A DNA stretch of 64,000 nucleotides from Vespula vulgaris (taxonomy: Eukaryota; Arthropoda; Insecta; Hymenoptera; Vespidae), in contig NC_066602.1 in assembly GCF_905475345.1 (NCBI RefSeq), forward strand, positions 4,424,814 through 4,488,813, written 5' to 3'. The stretch's first letter is position 1; each line of letters begins with the position of its first letter. This document shows positions 1 to 11,289 of the stretch, one piece after another. Both the position numbers and the translations under genes were made by a program. The notes under the pieces were generated by a model. The model was not told where the DNA came from, did no database searches, and saw only the letters and a program-made list of their open reading frames with translations.

Positions 1-1065
1 CCGAATAACATTTCCATAACATTAGCATGAAATTATCAGCGGCGGCTCCTCTCTTGTTGCGTTGTATATACCATTAGTAGTCCCCTCTTTTAAAAGCTCA
101 TTGGCAAGTAAAATTGGGAGAATCACTTTGAGATTGAGAATCACTGAACTCACTACTTTTGGAACCTTTGAAAAGGCTACGAAAATGAGCTAAACAATTT
201 TAATAGATGACGATAGATCTCTGTTCTAATTCAAAGATCGAAAATCGTTAAAATCACTTTGGAATTGACGATTGAGAAACACTGAAGTAACTCTCTCACC
301 TTCGAAAAGACGACGGAACTGGACAGGAATGGGGTTGGCAGATGACGATAGTTCTCTTCCTCGTACTGTCCCAAAGCGGAGGTCTAAAATCGAAATAAAG
401 TATGTAGTAGGTTTATAACCCACCTACCGGACTTTAGTTGGTTATCTTGATCGTTGACCCTGGTCTTATGGATCCTCTTCTTCACCTGTGCTCGACATAT
501 GCCGAGGACATTCTCTTTCCAACCAAATTTCCTGTCGATTCGTTTCGTTTCGTTTACATTTAACTCGATTGAGAAATAAGATGTCACGACCTGATCAATT
601 TATTCTCAGATAGATACAACTATTACACTCGCTAATACAACTATTGAAGAAACTTTGTACGTATATCTGAAAATATGAGGGAGATAACTTATTAGATCTT
701 GGACATATCCTTGGTAGATAATTTTAGTTAGAAAACTAAAAGCTGGATCGTAAAAGTTAAATATTCGCTCGTAATAGTCTCCCATATAACTATCAAGAAT
801 GTAAATGGTTTCTCGTGTGTAAGAAGAAGATAATCCTGGAGTTAAATCTTTACGATCCACTGTAGAATCCTTCCTCAAATGTATCGAATGCGGTATCGCG
901 CGTGTATATGAGTAAAGAAAAGTGAAATCTAGGAGAGAAGAGAAATATATATAAATAGAGAAAAGAGAGGGAGAAAGAGAGACGTTTCGAAGAGTCTCTC
1001 GTTAAAATGAAAGTCTCTCTTTTAGAGACCAAGACAGAGTTTATATGTTTATATTGCAATTGCAG
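1..1065 (+). other. Intron of Poxn upstream of its RED exon
   Basis: The paired-domain exon at 1066 begins after a good acceptor (TTGCAATTGCAG), so this stretch should be intron. The N-terminal PAI half of the paired domain is not encoded in any frame here and must lie to the left of the window. Two diverged copies of a roughly 100 bp segment appear at about 123-229 and 257-365. Purine-rich AT sequence fills 940-1015. Nothing else was recognised. Confidence 0.6.
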
Positions 1066-3426
1066 CAAGTAGCAACACCTACGGTCGTTAAGAAAATTCT
1101 ACGAATGAAACAGGAACAGCCGACGATGTTTGCCTGGGAAATACGTGAACAACTTGCTAGACAAGGAGCTTGCGATCCACAAAGCTTACCTTCCGTTTCA
1201 TCGGTTAACCGAATTCTCAGGGGTGGTGGACTGCACACGGATCATCCTGGAATCGAAGGGAGCTCATCCACTGGATATGCTTCGCAAATCTCTTCCAATG
1301 TTGCTTCCAGAGGTACATCCCATTTTTTTATCTTTCTTACGATTTTTTAAATACTTTAGGATTTTTCGAGATTTTTTTGAATTTTTTTCTGTTTTATCAT
1401 TCGATGATAATCTTTTAACTAATAAAAGTATTATTATAAAATGTATAAAATTGAAAATCATATTTACATTCTTATCATTTAATAATAATGTTAGATTATA
1501 AACTTGTATGTCATATATGTATTATTTTCAAAAAGTAACATCTCTGTTTTATCATTTGATGATAAATTTTTGACTATAAATCAGCGATTAATAAAAGTAT
1601 TATTTTATTAGAGATATAAAAATAAAAGGATATAGACATACATATATATATTGTGTGTGTGTGTGTGTCAGTTTATTTTTTACCTCCAGGGCTATTATTA
1701 TATTGAAATATTTTTTTATAGATTAATAAGTTTACCTCAATCAACGATCTCTTAAACATCTGTCTCTAACACGAAATCGATCTAAGACTTCATCAAATCC
1801 TCTTTTTTTCTTCTTTCTTTCTCTTTTCTATCTTTAGTTTTTTCCTTTCTTACCCTTTTTCTTTAGCCTCGATTAGTCTCGAAGAAGAAATTTGAAGAAA
1901 GTCGATAGTCAAGAAGAAATTTGGTGAAGACTTTGGTACTCAACGTGATTGACTCGTCAGTCTAAGAACACGCAAACTTCGATAAATCTTCTCTGGTCCG
2001 AGAGAAAGGATCTTCAAATTTAAATCATTTCTCTTTCGTGACCTATGCAATTTTTACATCAAACAATTCCTTTTTTTTTCAAGTCCCTTAAAGGTAGAAA
2101 TCGAATTAAAACGTAAACATTTATTCTACTTTAATCTCAAACAACTCCATGTAACATTAATATCATAGACCATAATACATTTTTTCATAAAACAAAACTA
2201 ATTGTTAATTTATATCTAAAAAATTAATATGTATTTCACGTTATATAATTTTGTCTATTAAAAATAATTTAAAAAAAAATCGATTTATATAAAGGATCAA
2301 AGATAAAAATTGAGAGGGACCACACAGATTGAGACCAGTTGAACAAATAAATGAAAAGGGTTGCATAATATTAGGGGCACTTGAAACCGCGCCAGCTGAC
2401 ATCAACCTGATCCACTTATTAGCCACAAACGATAAGTTAAAACTTCACGTGACGTATTATAAACTCGAAACAGCCCTTCTATCCAATGATTAAATTCAGC
2501 ACGAAAGATTGAAGATAAATATTCGACTTGACGTGACTTTGACAGCTTCTTTTTCAACAATCAACCAATCAGCCTCAATTTTCCTCCTTTTTTTTTTCAT
2601 AAATAACTTTAATTTAACTTTCATAACTAATAGTTATGATCATTTTTTTTTCTTTTATAGAATCGTTAATGAGGACAGACTATCAATTGTTCTACCCAGG
2701 TGCGTTAGGACCATTACAGATTTCAACAAGTTCAGGAAACAATGGTACACCTTCTTGGAATCCAAGTTTTTATTCGTCGTTGTATCAAGCTACAACATTA
2801 CATTTACATCATGGAATGCAATCGTTAACGTAAGCTCATTGAAAAAATATAACAATATAATAATGAAAAACGCTATATAAATATTTGCTTTATGCTTCTT
2901 TTTCTTTAGATCTCTAGATGCAGAAAGATTAACCGATCAAAATGGAGTACAAAATCAAGTGGAGTTAAAGTCTAGTTCGAGTTCTATGGCAGGAAGTGAT
3001 GATTCTTTAGACAAGAGCGATCTAGAGGAAAACGCTGAATCTCAGGATCAATATAAATCCTTTCAAAGTGGTAGGATTATATTAGAACTTGGTCAGAAAA
3101 TAGGAAGCGATCGAAGTGCATTTATAAGACATCCGACACCACCAATAAATTCATTGGAAACGGATAAGCAACAGCAAAACAATAAACAACAACAAAATCA
3201 ACAGAAAAGAATTATTGCAATAGAAAAAGAACAGACGAGTACAACAGTAACAAGTAATGAAGTACCTGTTGAAAATAGACCAGCTCAGGTACAAAAAAAA
3301 CGAAATCCTTATTCGATAGAAGAACTTCTTAAAAAGGATGAAAAGAAATCAACCTCAAAAAGGCCTAGGTTGATAAATATAGACGTCGTACAACCATGCG
3401 GTATCATTTTGAACAAAGAAATTTAA
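1066..3426 (+). CDS. Poxn: Pox neuro, paired-box transcription factor (3' exons, partial)
   Basis: Three coding exons, 1066-1312, 2661-2829 and 2910-3426 (stop), join in frame through GT-AG introns. The first encodes the C-terminal RED half of a paired domain, beginning QVATPTVVKKILRMKQEQP, with FAWEIREQL and SVSSVNRILR characteristic of Pax2/5/8-type and Poxn domains. The last encodes a serine- and glutamine-rich tail with a KRNPYSIEELLKK motif followed by basic residues, which matches the C-terminus I know from Drosophila Poxn. No homeodomain is present, as expected for Poxn and unlike paired or eyegone. The family binds DNA in the nucleus and specifies poly-innervated (chemosensory) bristle and neural fates. 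The start codon and PAI subdomain are outside the window. Eyegone was considered but does not fit the tail motif or the missing homeodomain. Confidence 0.87.
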
Positions 3427-3963
3427 AGAAAATCTTACAAACAAATCTCATCTAGATCTTAGGTTTAATGAAGTAGTATGATAGGTCTGTAAGATCTCTA
3501 TAAGTTAACTTTCATTATATATAATTTCTAAGTTAACCTTTAATAAGTTGTTATGTTTGACCAAGATACATAGACGTCTGAATTCGCCAAATGTAAAGTA
3601 AGATGATAAGTAAGAATCTTGTTGATTTTGACCAAGAAGTGAAAATATGAATAAATACATGAATATCGTTGTCCGAATGACTAAACGAAAAGGCTAATAA
3701 AGTAACGGCTGTAAAGTGTGAGTACACGGAAGAAGACATGAAAATATACATATATATATATATATGTATATGAAAAGGGCACATGATGCAGTAAAGCTAT
3801 AAACGAGTTTGGTGTTGTACCGTTGACACGTGCACTAGTGTAAAATACGATGAAATGTCGGAGTGACATAAAACAGGCATAAGAGAAAGAAAGAGAGAGA
3901 AATTATATAGCAACGAGAGAGAAAGAGAGAGAGAAAGAGAGAAATTATATAGCAACAAGAGAA

Positions 3964-3994
<31 letters not shown>

Positions 3995-5109
3995 AAAAGA
4001 AAGAATGCCAGTTTTGCGTTTACAACGTTGTAAAAGCCTTTTATCCTGTTTCTCATCTCGGTCCAATTAATGCACTATAAAATGCACATTGCCTCTACGT
4101 CCTGCTGTGGTTTTTTTCTCTTTCTTTTCTTCTCTTTCTATCTAAAGGCTTCTAAAAAAAAAAAAAAAAATAATGTCTCAGTATGATAAGAATGTCTCTA
4201 AGACAAGTTTCAACCGCATTTACCATCTTGACAATGTTTTTATTTCTATTAATTTTTTCATTTTTAAGGAGGAGATCTTATATCTATTCCGTTGATAGAA
4301 AAAGAAATCTAGAAATTAAGACTAATTAGTGTAATTAATGTTTAAAAAGACAAAAGATGGAGATCAATCTTTTTTGTTTGTTTTTTTTTTTATCACTAGA
4401 AAAATTCTTCAAAGAAATATTTATTGTAGATTTAGATTGAATCGCTGTCACTTAATTGCATAATTGAATATTGCATTCTTCGTCTTCTTCCTTATTATTA
4501 TTTATTTATCAATGATATATGTAACAAAAATGATTTTAATTATAAGATTGGGCTTATATATCTTTACCAAGTGTGTAAAAGAGAATAAGGATAACGTAAA
4601 AATTTTACTAAATAGTCATCCACAATATCTTTCTTTTTTTTCTGAGAAAAGTAACTTTGTCGAGTCTTCAAACTTGAAGATGTTAAATTTAATCAATTTT
4701 TTCCTCTGATTATTATCAAATAATTAACAATCGTAATCTCAAGTTATCCTGTATAATATCATTAAAATACACTAGTCAAAATGATATCGTTTTTATTACA
4801 CTAATTAACAAAATAAACATACCCTCTAAGAGATATATTATTGTTAACTAAAATTTATTTAAATTATTTAAAATAATTTGGTGGTTTTTAAAAAAATTAA
4901 CTAATATTTTAAAGAAGGTATAAATTCAATTCTTCACAGTATTCTCAGCATAAAAATCATTTAATCTCTTATCATCAATATAAACAAAAATTATTTAAAA
5001 AAGTTATTATATTTATATAATTATATATATAGATATATAATAGTATCGAGGAGGATTGAACATTGTTGCTTCTCATTAACGAGAGCATTTAAAAATTTAT
5101 ATATATATG

Positions 5110-5171
<62 letters not shown>

Positions 5172-5354
5172 CATTTAACAGCTATATATCAAATTCCAGA
5201 TAATAATTTTTATTCAAAGAAATTCGATGTATAGCCATTACTTATAATAATAATAATAATATAATAATAATAATAATAAAGATTGTCATGGACAACTACA
5301 TATATATATTTATATATGTACACTCTTGTTCTTTAAAAAAAAAGAAAAATTTGT
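3427..5354. other. Convergent intergenic region, Poxn 3' side and LHFPL 3' side
   Basis: The two flanking genes end toward each other here. The stretch holds GA-rich low-complexity sequence at about 3885-4005, a poly-A run at 4157-4170, and an (AT)n array at about 5115-5169. TTTATT at 5209-5214 could be the minus-strand poly(A) signal for the LHFPL gene. No conserved coding potential was seen; the short open frames are low-complexity artefacts. Confidence 0.6.
5115..5169. repeat. (AT)n microsatellite
   Basis: An uninterrupted alternating AT run of more than 50 bases, about 190 bp downstream of the LHFPL stop codon. Confidence 0.95.
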
Positions 5355-6355
5355 TCAAAGTTGAAAATTATGTTGAGAATGATTCAAAGTATTCGTTGAA
5401 ACTGTGTGAACCGGATGTGAAGGTGCTGGTGTGTAAAGACTATGATGAGAATGCGATTTAGCTCTGGATAGCTCACTGTAACGATCTTGTTCAGGTGGTG
5501 CTACCAGAAGGACTGGTCTCAAGGACAAAGATTTGCGTGAGCCAGCCACGCTTTGAGCCTCATTTACATAACCTGGATTGACCTCTCCTAAAAGAAATGC
5601 ATTAACTTTAGTTTTTCTATAAAGAAATTCCCAAAACAGAAATAATAATGCAATGAAAATATTAGATTGATTAATAAATAATTAGTGAGTTTATTATAAT
5701 ATATATATACTTTATTATTATTATTTTTATTGTGTTTTATTATAATAAAAAAAAACATTTATTAATATGTTAATATTTTATATTTATTTGTAATATATAT
5801 TATAGTAATTCTTTTTGCTATTATAACAAATTTTTTTACTTCTTTATAAACAGAATTAATCTAATTAATTCTGAGTTTTTATTTATAATAAACTCATTAA
5901 TTTATTCATAAATCAAAAACGTAATAAAATATAAATAGGTGGATGTTATTATATTGCATCAATATCGCATACCTTTGTATAAAGATCCATTGTTAAAAGG
6001 TTCTGGTTGTAATCTAATATGTCTTGAGGCAAGAATGAAAGCGAGAGCAGCTAAGGTAGTAGCATCAAGAGCAGCAATTGCAGCTAATGGTATAGCCCAT
6101 CTAACTGCACAAGCTCCAGGATTATACCTGCAAATCCAAATCCAAAAACAAATTGGCTTAATTCATTTTTTATTTAAAATTATAAAGAGAAAATAAAATA
6201 AAAGAATAATTCTACCTAGATGCAGATGCACCACAAACTGCTCGAATCGCTGGTGAATCCCAACCAAGTGGATAAACACATACACCAATTGCCATACATA
6301 TTGCTACAAATCAAAATAGTAATAATAATAATAATACTAATAATAATAGTAATAC

Positions 6356-6423
<68 letters not shown>

Positions 6424-6635
6424 TAATAATAATGATGATGATGATGATGATGATGATAATAATAATAATTACAACTATAACAACAATAATAATAATAATA
6501 ACAACAATAACAACAACAACAATAATAATAATAATAACAATAATAATAGCAGCGATTAACTATTGAAAAGTTCAATATGTTAAAATAGGGAAAGACATTT
6601 GAATTGATGAGATTAATGTAGGGAGGGGAACTGTT

Positions 6636-6684
<49 letters not shown>

Positions 6685-7535
6685 CGCGCGCGCGTATGAA
6701 TATATATAATATATATATATTATATATATATAAATGATACATATAAATATAACACACACACACACATATATATATATAATACTATAGCGAGATAGTTGAA
6801 GAAAAATTAAAAAAATAATCTAAAATTTATCGAGATTTAAAACATTGAACGTTAAACGTGTTAAACACATCGAGCAAAGTTGATTTTCTTTGGTGAAACC
6901 TTTGCATTCTCTCTCAATTTGTTCGTATTTCAAACGGCAACTTTCACCGCGACTAGTATAGAAACGAAACGAGTGATTCTTGGTATGATACAAAACACAA
7001 CAGAGAACTCGAAATACAACGCACGTCATACACTACTACAGCAGCTGCTGCATCCGATTACTAAACATGAATATTTCATTTCAATCTGTACTTTTTTGAG
7101 AAAGTGATTCGGAGCAACTTTCTTTTTATTAATTTTCTTTTCAGTTATTTTATTTTTTAATAAATAAAAGGAAAAGTTATTCAAACGTTCAATCGATCTA
7201 AAATGATCGAGATCATTTTTTTTTTTATTAGTCGGGAAATATGCTAGTGTCAGTGATCAAACATAACCTAAATTTAAAAAAAGATAAAACTACATTGCAT
7301 TTGTAATCAAATCCAACAAAATGCATATGTTAATAGTCGAAGACGTAGCCAATGGTACATATGTATCATATACATACATACATAAACACAAACGCATAAA
7401 TATGAACGATGGCCTTTTATACATAACGGACTATTCTACATTTCCTACGCATGTACTATAAGAGTCACGTTCTTATTATAAACTCGATGCACGTTTGAAA
7501 CCGGATATGTGAAAAGATTTTTAAATTCTATGTAA

Positions 7536-7566
<31 letters not shown>

Positions 7567-8358
7567 AAGGGAGGGGGGGGGATTGATTACATCACTAAGC
7601 GTTGAGTCGACATAGAAGGTTCGTACTTTCTAATATCCTCTCGCAATTGTACAATTTTAACAACATGTCTTCTTTTATTACCTGAAACTACTTGCATCCA
7701 GCCACAAAGATAAAAAACGGTCGTGCTCTGACAAAAAAAGAAAAGTAGCATCGCACAAATCGAGAGCAATGCAACGATCACAGCAATTCCAACTAATATA
7801 GTGCTGGCTCTAAATGGGACATTGGCTATGGTCGAAAGATCGTCTAATCTTCCGATGCATTCCTCTCCTAATTCACCTACAGAATCATTTCAAAAAGAAA
7901 CAAAAATATTTATTTACTTATTTAACAAATAAACTTTATTTTACGTCGTGAATTTATTAAAACGTTCGTCAATGACATTACCAACATGTCTACAAACTAA
8001 TTGGCAAATAATTTTTTTTTCGATGAATCTACATTTCAATGATCAATGATACGAAAAAATCATTGACGAATTTTCGCGTAGATACAAACTTTTTTGAAAA
8101 TTCTAAGAAATGATTTATTCGATAAATTTAATATTATTTCTTACCATTTCCATAGCTACATCTTGTCCAGAGTCCAAATCTTCCAGGATTTTCGTGTTCC
8201 AAATCACCAAGCCATTCTGGTGTTACGAATGCAACAACACCAATTATGGCGTAGCATATGGTGAAGATACCCCAGAGTACACCGATCGCTTTTGAATTAC
8301 GTATGTAATTCGTTGCATACATATGAGACGATTCGACGTACTCTATTTTTGAACCCAT
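5355..8358 (-). CDS. LHFPL-family tetraspan membrane protein
   Basis: Five exons on the minus strand: 8145-8358, 7682-7876, 6216-6303, 5973-6127 and 5355-5587. All introns are GT-AG and phases match, giving 294 residues. The N-terminus (TNYIRNSKAIGVLWGIFTIC) closely follows the LHFPL3/4/5 signature, with a short cytosolic start and a first membrane helix at about residues 24-46. Further helices lie at about 96-119, 124-146 and 176-200. Loop cysteines near 161 and 172 fit the tetraspan fold. In vertebrates this subgroup chaperones or anchors membrane receptors and channels, such as GABA-A receptors and the hair-cell transduction complex; the insect role is not read from the sequence. The cytosolic tail is histidine-, serine- and proline-rich. 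A 1.4 kb intron contains the large AAT and AT arrays. Start chosen at 8358, the first ATG before the family signature. Confidence 0.88.
6317..6555. repeat. Compound (AAT)n/(GAT)n/(AAC)n microsatellite
   Basis: About 240 bp of trinucleotide repeats, mainly AAT with GAT and AAC interruptions, inside an LHFPL intron. It starts only about 15 bp upstream of the third coding exon on the minus strand, so it lies in the acceptor region of that intron. Confidence 0.95.
6639..6780. repeat. Composite (AT)n-(CG)n-(AT)n-(CA)n array
   Basis: A long AT run is interrupted by an 11-base alternating GC block (6684-6694), returns to AT, and ends in a short CA run and more AT. It lies inside the LHFPL intron between exons 2 and 3. 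A further AT tract followed by a G-run occurs at about 7541-7581. Confidence 0.92.
7959..8074 (-). mobile_element. MITE-like element, copy 1
   Basis: A 116 bp segment bounded by imperfect terminal inverted repeats: AAAACGTTCGTCAATGAC on the left and TCATTGACGAATTTT on the right. Its reverse complement aligns end to end with 9141-9256. It lies in the first intron of the LHFPL gene. No open frame is present. The family is not recognised; a non-autonomous DNA transposon is the simplest reading. Confidence 0.55.
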
Positions 8359-8773
8359 TTCAATGATTCGTAGCTTTCCACGAAGGACACACGTCGTGAT
8401 CTATTTCAATTCATCATATATAATGTATGTGTGTGGGTGTGTGTATATATAAGTATATGTTATTTCTTTTTCCTTCATAAATGTCAATTATGAAAGAAGA
8501 CGAATTCCTTTTTTTATATCACTTCAAATCGGTGAGTTCGACGATCGACGTTGCACATGAAACAATTGAAAGTTTTTTCTTCTTTTGAATCACATAAAAT
8601 AACACAACTTTATATCACAACGATCACAGCATTCTATTTTCTTGCATCGTTGTTACACTCTCCCACAAAAGCCGCACCTCTTCCTCTTAATACGACGATC
8701 CTCCTCTTCCAATGACGAACTGAAAGTCTTTCGGAAACGTAAGAAGAAAGATACTCTCCTTGTCTTACAGTTT

Positions 8774-8784
8774 AAGATGGCGGC
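8774..8784 (+). promoter_or_regulatory. YY1/Pho-type initiator motif
   Basis: AAGATGGCGGC matches the metazoan YY1/Pho core. It lies in a probable 5' leader exon for Prp38, 48 bp before a good splice donor. Similar motifs recur near other presumed starts at 59671, 61792 and 63671. Confidence 0.45.
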
Positions 8785-9140
8785 TGCTGCCGCCTCCGTC
8801 GCTAACGTTGCAGCACAGTTCCAGGTGAGCTAAGCAAAACAGGAAAACATACTCGAACTTTCCAAGAATAGAAACGACTGTTAAAAAGCTTCTTTTTAAA
8901 AAGGTACCAGATGGAAGGAGAACCACGTAGGCGAAAAGACGCAATGAATATTTTTATCCTTTGATGTTTTCAAAATAACTCGCATCGTCTTTGAGTCATT
9001 TATTCTTAGATTTCTTTTTAAATATTTCTTAACTCTATTTCGATGTTATCCTGAAAGATCATTCTTTCATTTTTACAAACTTCAACAAATTTGTATTTTT
9101 TATTCAATTTCTTATACATTTATAAAAGTGTATATTCGTA

Positions 9141-9256
9141 AAAATTCGTTAATGATATCTCGAGTCGTTGACTCATTCGTTGTGTAGATACGTCAAAGAT
9201 AAAACATTGACTAATTATTGCGTAGACACGTTGGTAATATCATTGACGACATTTTT
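9141..9256 (+). mobile_element. MITE-like element, copy 2 (inverted relative to copy 1)
   Basis: A 116 bp segment starting AAAATTCGTTAATGAT and ending ATCATTGACGACATTTTT. It aligns along its whole length with the reverse complement of 7959-8074, including the internal block GTAGACACGTTGGTAAT. It ends only about 55 bp upstream of the Prp38 start codon, so it lies in the promoter or a 5' leader intron. Confidence 0.55.
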
Positions 9257-9311
9257 AATAGAAAAACGAACGTAGTGCCGCCAGTGATACGTAATTCAAC
9301 TACCTACTAAT

Positions 9312-10406
9312 ATGGCGAACCGCACGGTAAAAGACGCGAAGTCGATTCGTGGTACTAATCCACAGTATTTAGTGGAGAAAATAATAAGATCTCGAGTTTA
9401 CGATTCGAAATATTGGAAAGAAGAATGTTTTGCGTTAACCGCAGAGTTACTTGTCGACAAAGCCATGGAATTGAAGTTAGTAAATAATATTCCACTAACC
9501 TCAACTTTCAGTTTCATTTCTGTATATTTTATCTTATAATTATTTTTGTAATAATTGTACATTATTTTATTTTTTTATTTAGATACATAGGTGGAGTTTA
9601 CGGTGGCAATGTAAAACCGACGCCATTTCTATGTTTAATATTAAAAATGTTACAAATACAGCCAGAAAAAGATATCATAGTAGAGTTTATAAAGAACGAA
9701 GAATTCAAATACGTCAGAGCTTTGGGTGCACTTTATATGCGATTGACAGGTTCATCATTGGATTGTTACAAATATTTAGAACCTTTGTTCAATGATAATA
9801 GAAAACTTAGAAAACAAAATAAGCAAGGCTTTTTCGAATTGATTCATATGGATGAGTTTATAGATGAACTTCTACGCGAAGAAAGATGCTGTGATGTTAT
9901 TTTGCCAAGAATTCAAAAGCGTCATGTTTTAGAAGAAAATAATGAATTAGGTATGAGTTTTATACCTACAGTTTTAAGGTACAAGAGATATCTTTTGTTA
10001 CTACACGTTTATATTTACAGATGCAAAAATATCAGCGTTGGAAGATGACATGGACGAAGGAATTGAAACGTCAGAGGACGAAGATATACCTCCTGTCAAA
10101 GAAGAAATTCGCAAAAGAACAGAAGATCATGATAGGGATAGAGATCGTCACAGAGACAGAGACAAGAGACATTCTCGTTCGGATAAAAAGTCGGATAGAG
10201 AAAAGCAAAGATCACGAAGCAGAGAAAGAGAAAGAGATAGGAGAGAACGTAAACGAAGTAAATCACCCAAAACTCATTCCTCTTCGCATAAAGATAAAGA
10301 TAGAGATAAAGATAGACATAGAAGAGATGATAGAGATAGGGATAGAGATCGAGACAGAGAAAGAGACAGGGATAGAAGAAGAGATCGTGAAAGAGCTAGG
10401 CATTGA
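9312..10406 (+). CDS. Prp38: Pre-mRNA-splicing factor 38 (PRPF38A-type)
   Basis: Exons 9312-9475, 9583-9950 and 10021-10406 join in frame to 305 residues. The N-terminus MANRTVKDAKSIRGTNPQYL and the block KMLQIQPEKDIIVEFIKNEE are near-identical to animal PRPF38A. The PRP38 domain spans about residues 10-175. It recruits or activates the spliceosome as part of the B-complex (tri-snRNP-associated) proteins in the nucleus. After a short acidic linker (ETSEDEDI), the last 100 residues are a mixed-charge tail of alternating Arg/Asp/Glu/Lys/His. This replaces the RS-rich tail known in vertebrates; only a few RS dipeptides remain. The start is fixed by conservation. A poly(A) signal candidate, AATAAA, is at 10690. 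The +1 frame across the tail is also open but is an artefact of the repetitive codons. Confidence 0.96.
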
Positions 10407-11289
10407 ATTGGCATTATGCGTACATGTAAAATTTCCATTAACATTATTTTTAAAACAGGATTAAATAAGTTCCATTTTTACAGCTGTTATATTTTCACTA
10501 TATTTTCCAGTCAGACCAATAACAGTACTTGCGAACATCAATCTTAATGGTATTAAAGTTCGTCAATAGAAATGCTACACAGTAGCTTACTTTTACATAT
10601 TTCCAGATAACGATCATCCCCAAATACACTATATAACTTTTGTATATAATAATATGTACAAATCGTGTTTAAGAGAAGAAAAAAAGAAAAATAAATTCCA
10701 CGTTGCATTTAATAGATGCGTTCATATTTATAAATGTCAGCACGACCCCGTTAATGTTTGTATAAAAAAATTAATATGAATTTCATATTAAAATGCAATA
10801 CTGCATTTTTTTTATCAGTATACACACACACACGCGCACATACAGATATTAAAATAAATGTATAGCCTATCTAGAAATACAATCTCTGTGATTATTCATT
10901 ATCGAATATATACATTTGCATAGAAATTCATATATTTCTCAATAGTTATCTTCTAATTTAATGTAACAATTAAAATATATCACTATATACTTAAAGATAA
11001 TTGTAAATAATACAACTTCTTCAACAAAGTGTTAGTGCATCCAGGTACTTTTAACAAAATGTGTTTTGGTAGCTTCATTTAAATATGACCAAAACTACTG
11101 CGTTAAAATTGCAGATTGTCGTTATTATACTTAGAGCAATCATATATGTTCTTTTTTTTCGTTCAACTAAAAAGAATTTGACTAAATTTGGTATTAATAT
11201 ATGTACTTTGCAATGATGCAAAATTATAAAGTGAAAATTAGATAATCTCGATTAATTGAGACTAGGATTATGCTAATGTCATAAGTTCA
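10407..11289. other. Convergent intergenic region, Prp38 and Mon1 3' ends
   Basis: This is 883 bp of AT-rich sequence. It holds the likely Prp38 3' UTR with AATAAA at 10690-10695, a short CA/CG run at about 10822-10838, and presumably the Mon1 3' UTR on the other strand. No coding potential or structured RNA was recognised. Confidence 0.6.

Larger units (their letters stand above)
8359..9311. promoter_or_regulatory. Divergent promoter region between LHFPL gene (-) and Prp38 (+)
   Basis: The two genes start on opposite strands 953 bp apart. A plus-strand noncoding first exon for Prp38 is plausible: sequence up to 8824 ends in CAG followed by GTGAGC, and an acceptor-like AATAG sits at 9260. 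An ATG at 8777 opens a 16-codon alanine-rich frame (MAAAAASV...), but it runs into a stop soon after that splice, so it would be only an upstream ORF. A MITE-like copy occupies 9141-9256. Confidence 0.5.

Noticed and set aside
1313..2660. Search for a homeobox exon between the paired-box and tail exons
   Set aside because: No frame encodes a homeodomain (no WFxNRR-like signature). The tail motif identifies Poxn, which normally lacks one.
6216..6575. Tyr-, His- and Ile-rich frames over the AAT array
   Set aside because: Low-complexity translation of a trinucleotide repeat; the real coding part is only the 6216-6303 LHFPL exon.
8777..8824. Alanine-rich coding start MAAAAASVANVAAQFQ
   Set aside because: Splicing to the only nearby acceptor gives a stop within about ten codons, so it is better read as a leader with a YY1 motif.
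10021..10464. 147-codon frame overlapping the Prp38 tail
   Set aside because: It is an out-of-frame shadow of the RD/RE-rich tail, kept open by the absence of T in first codon positions.
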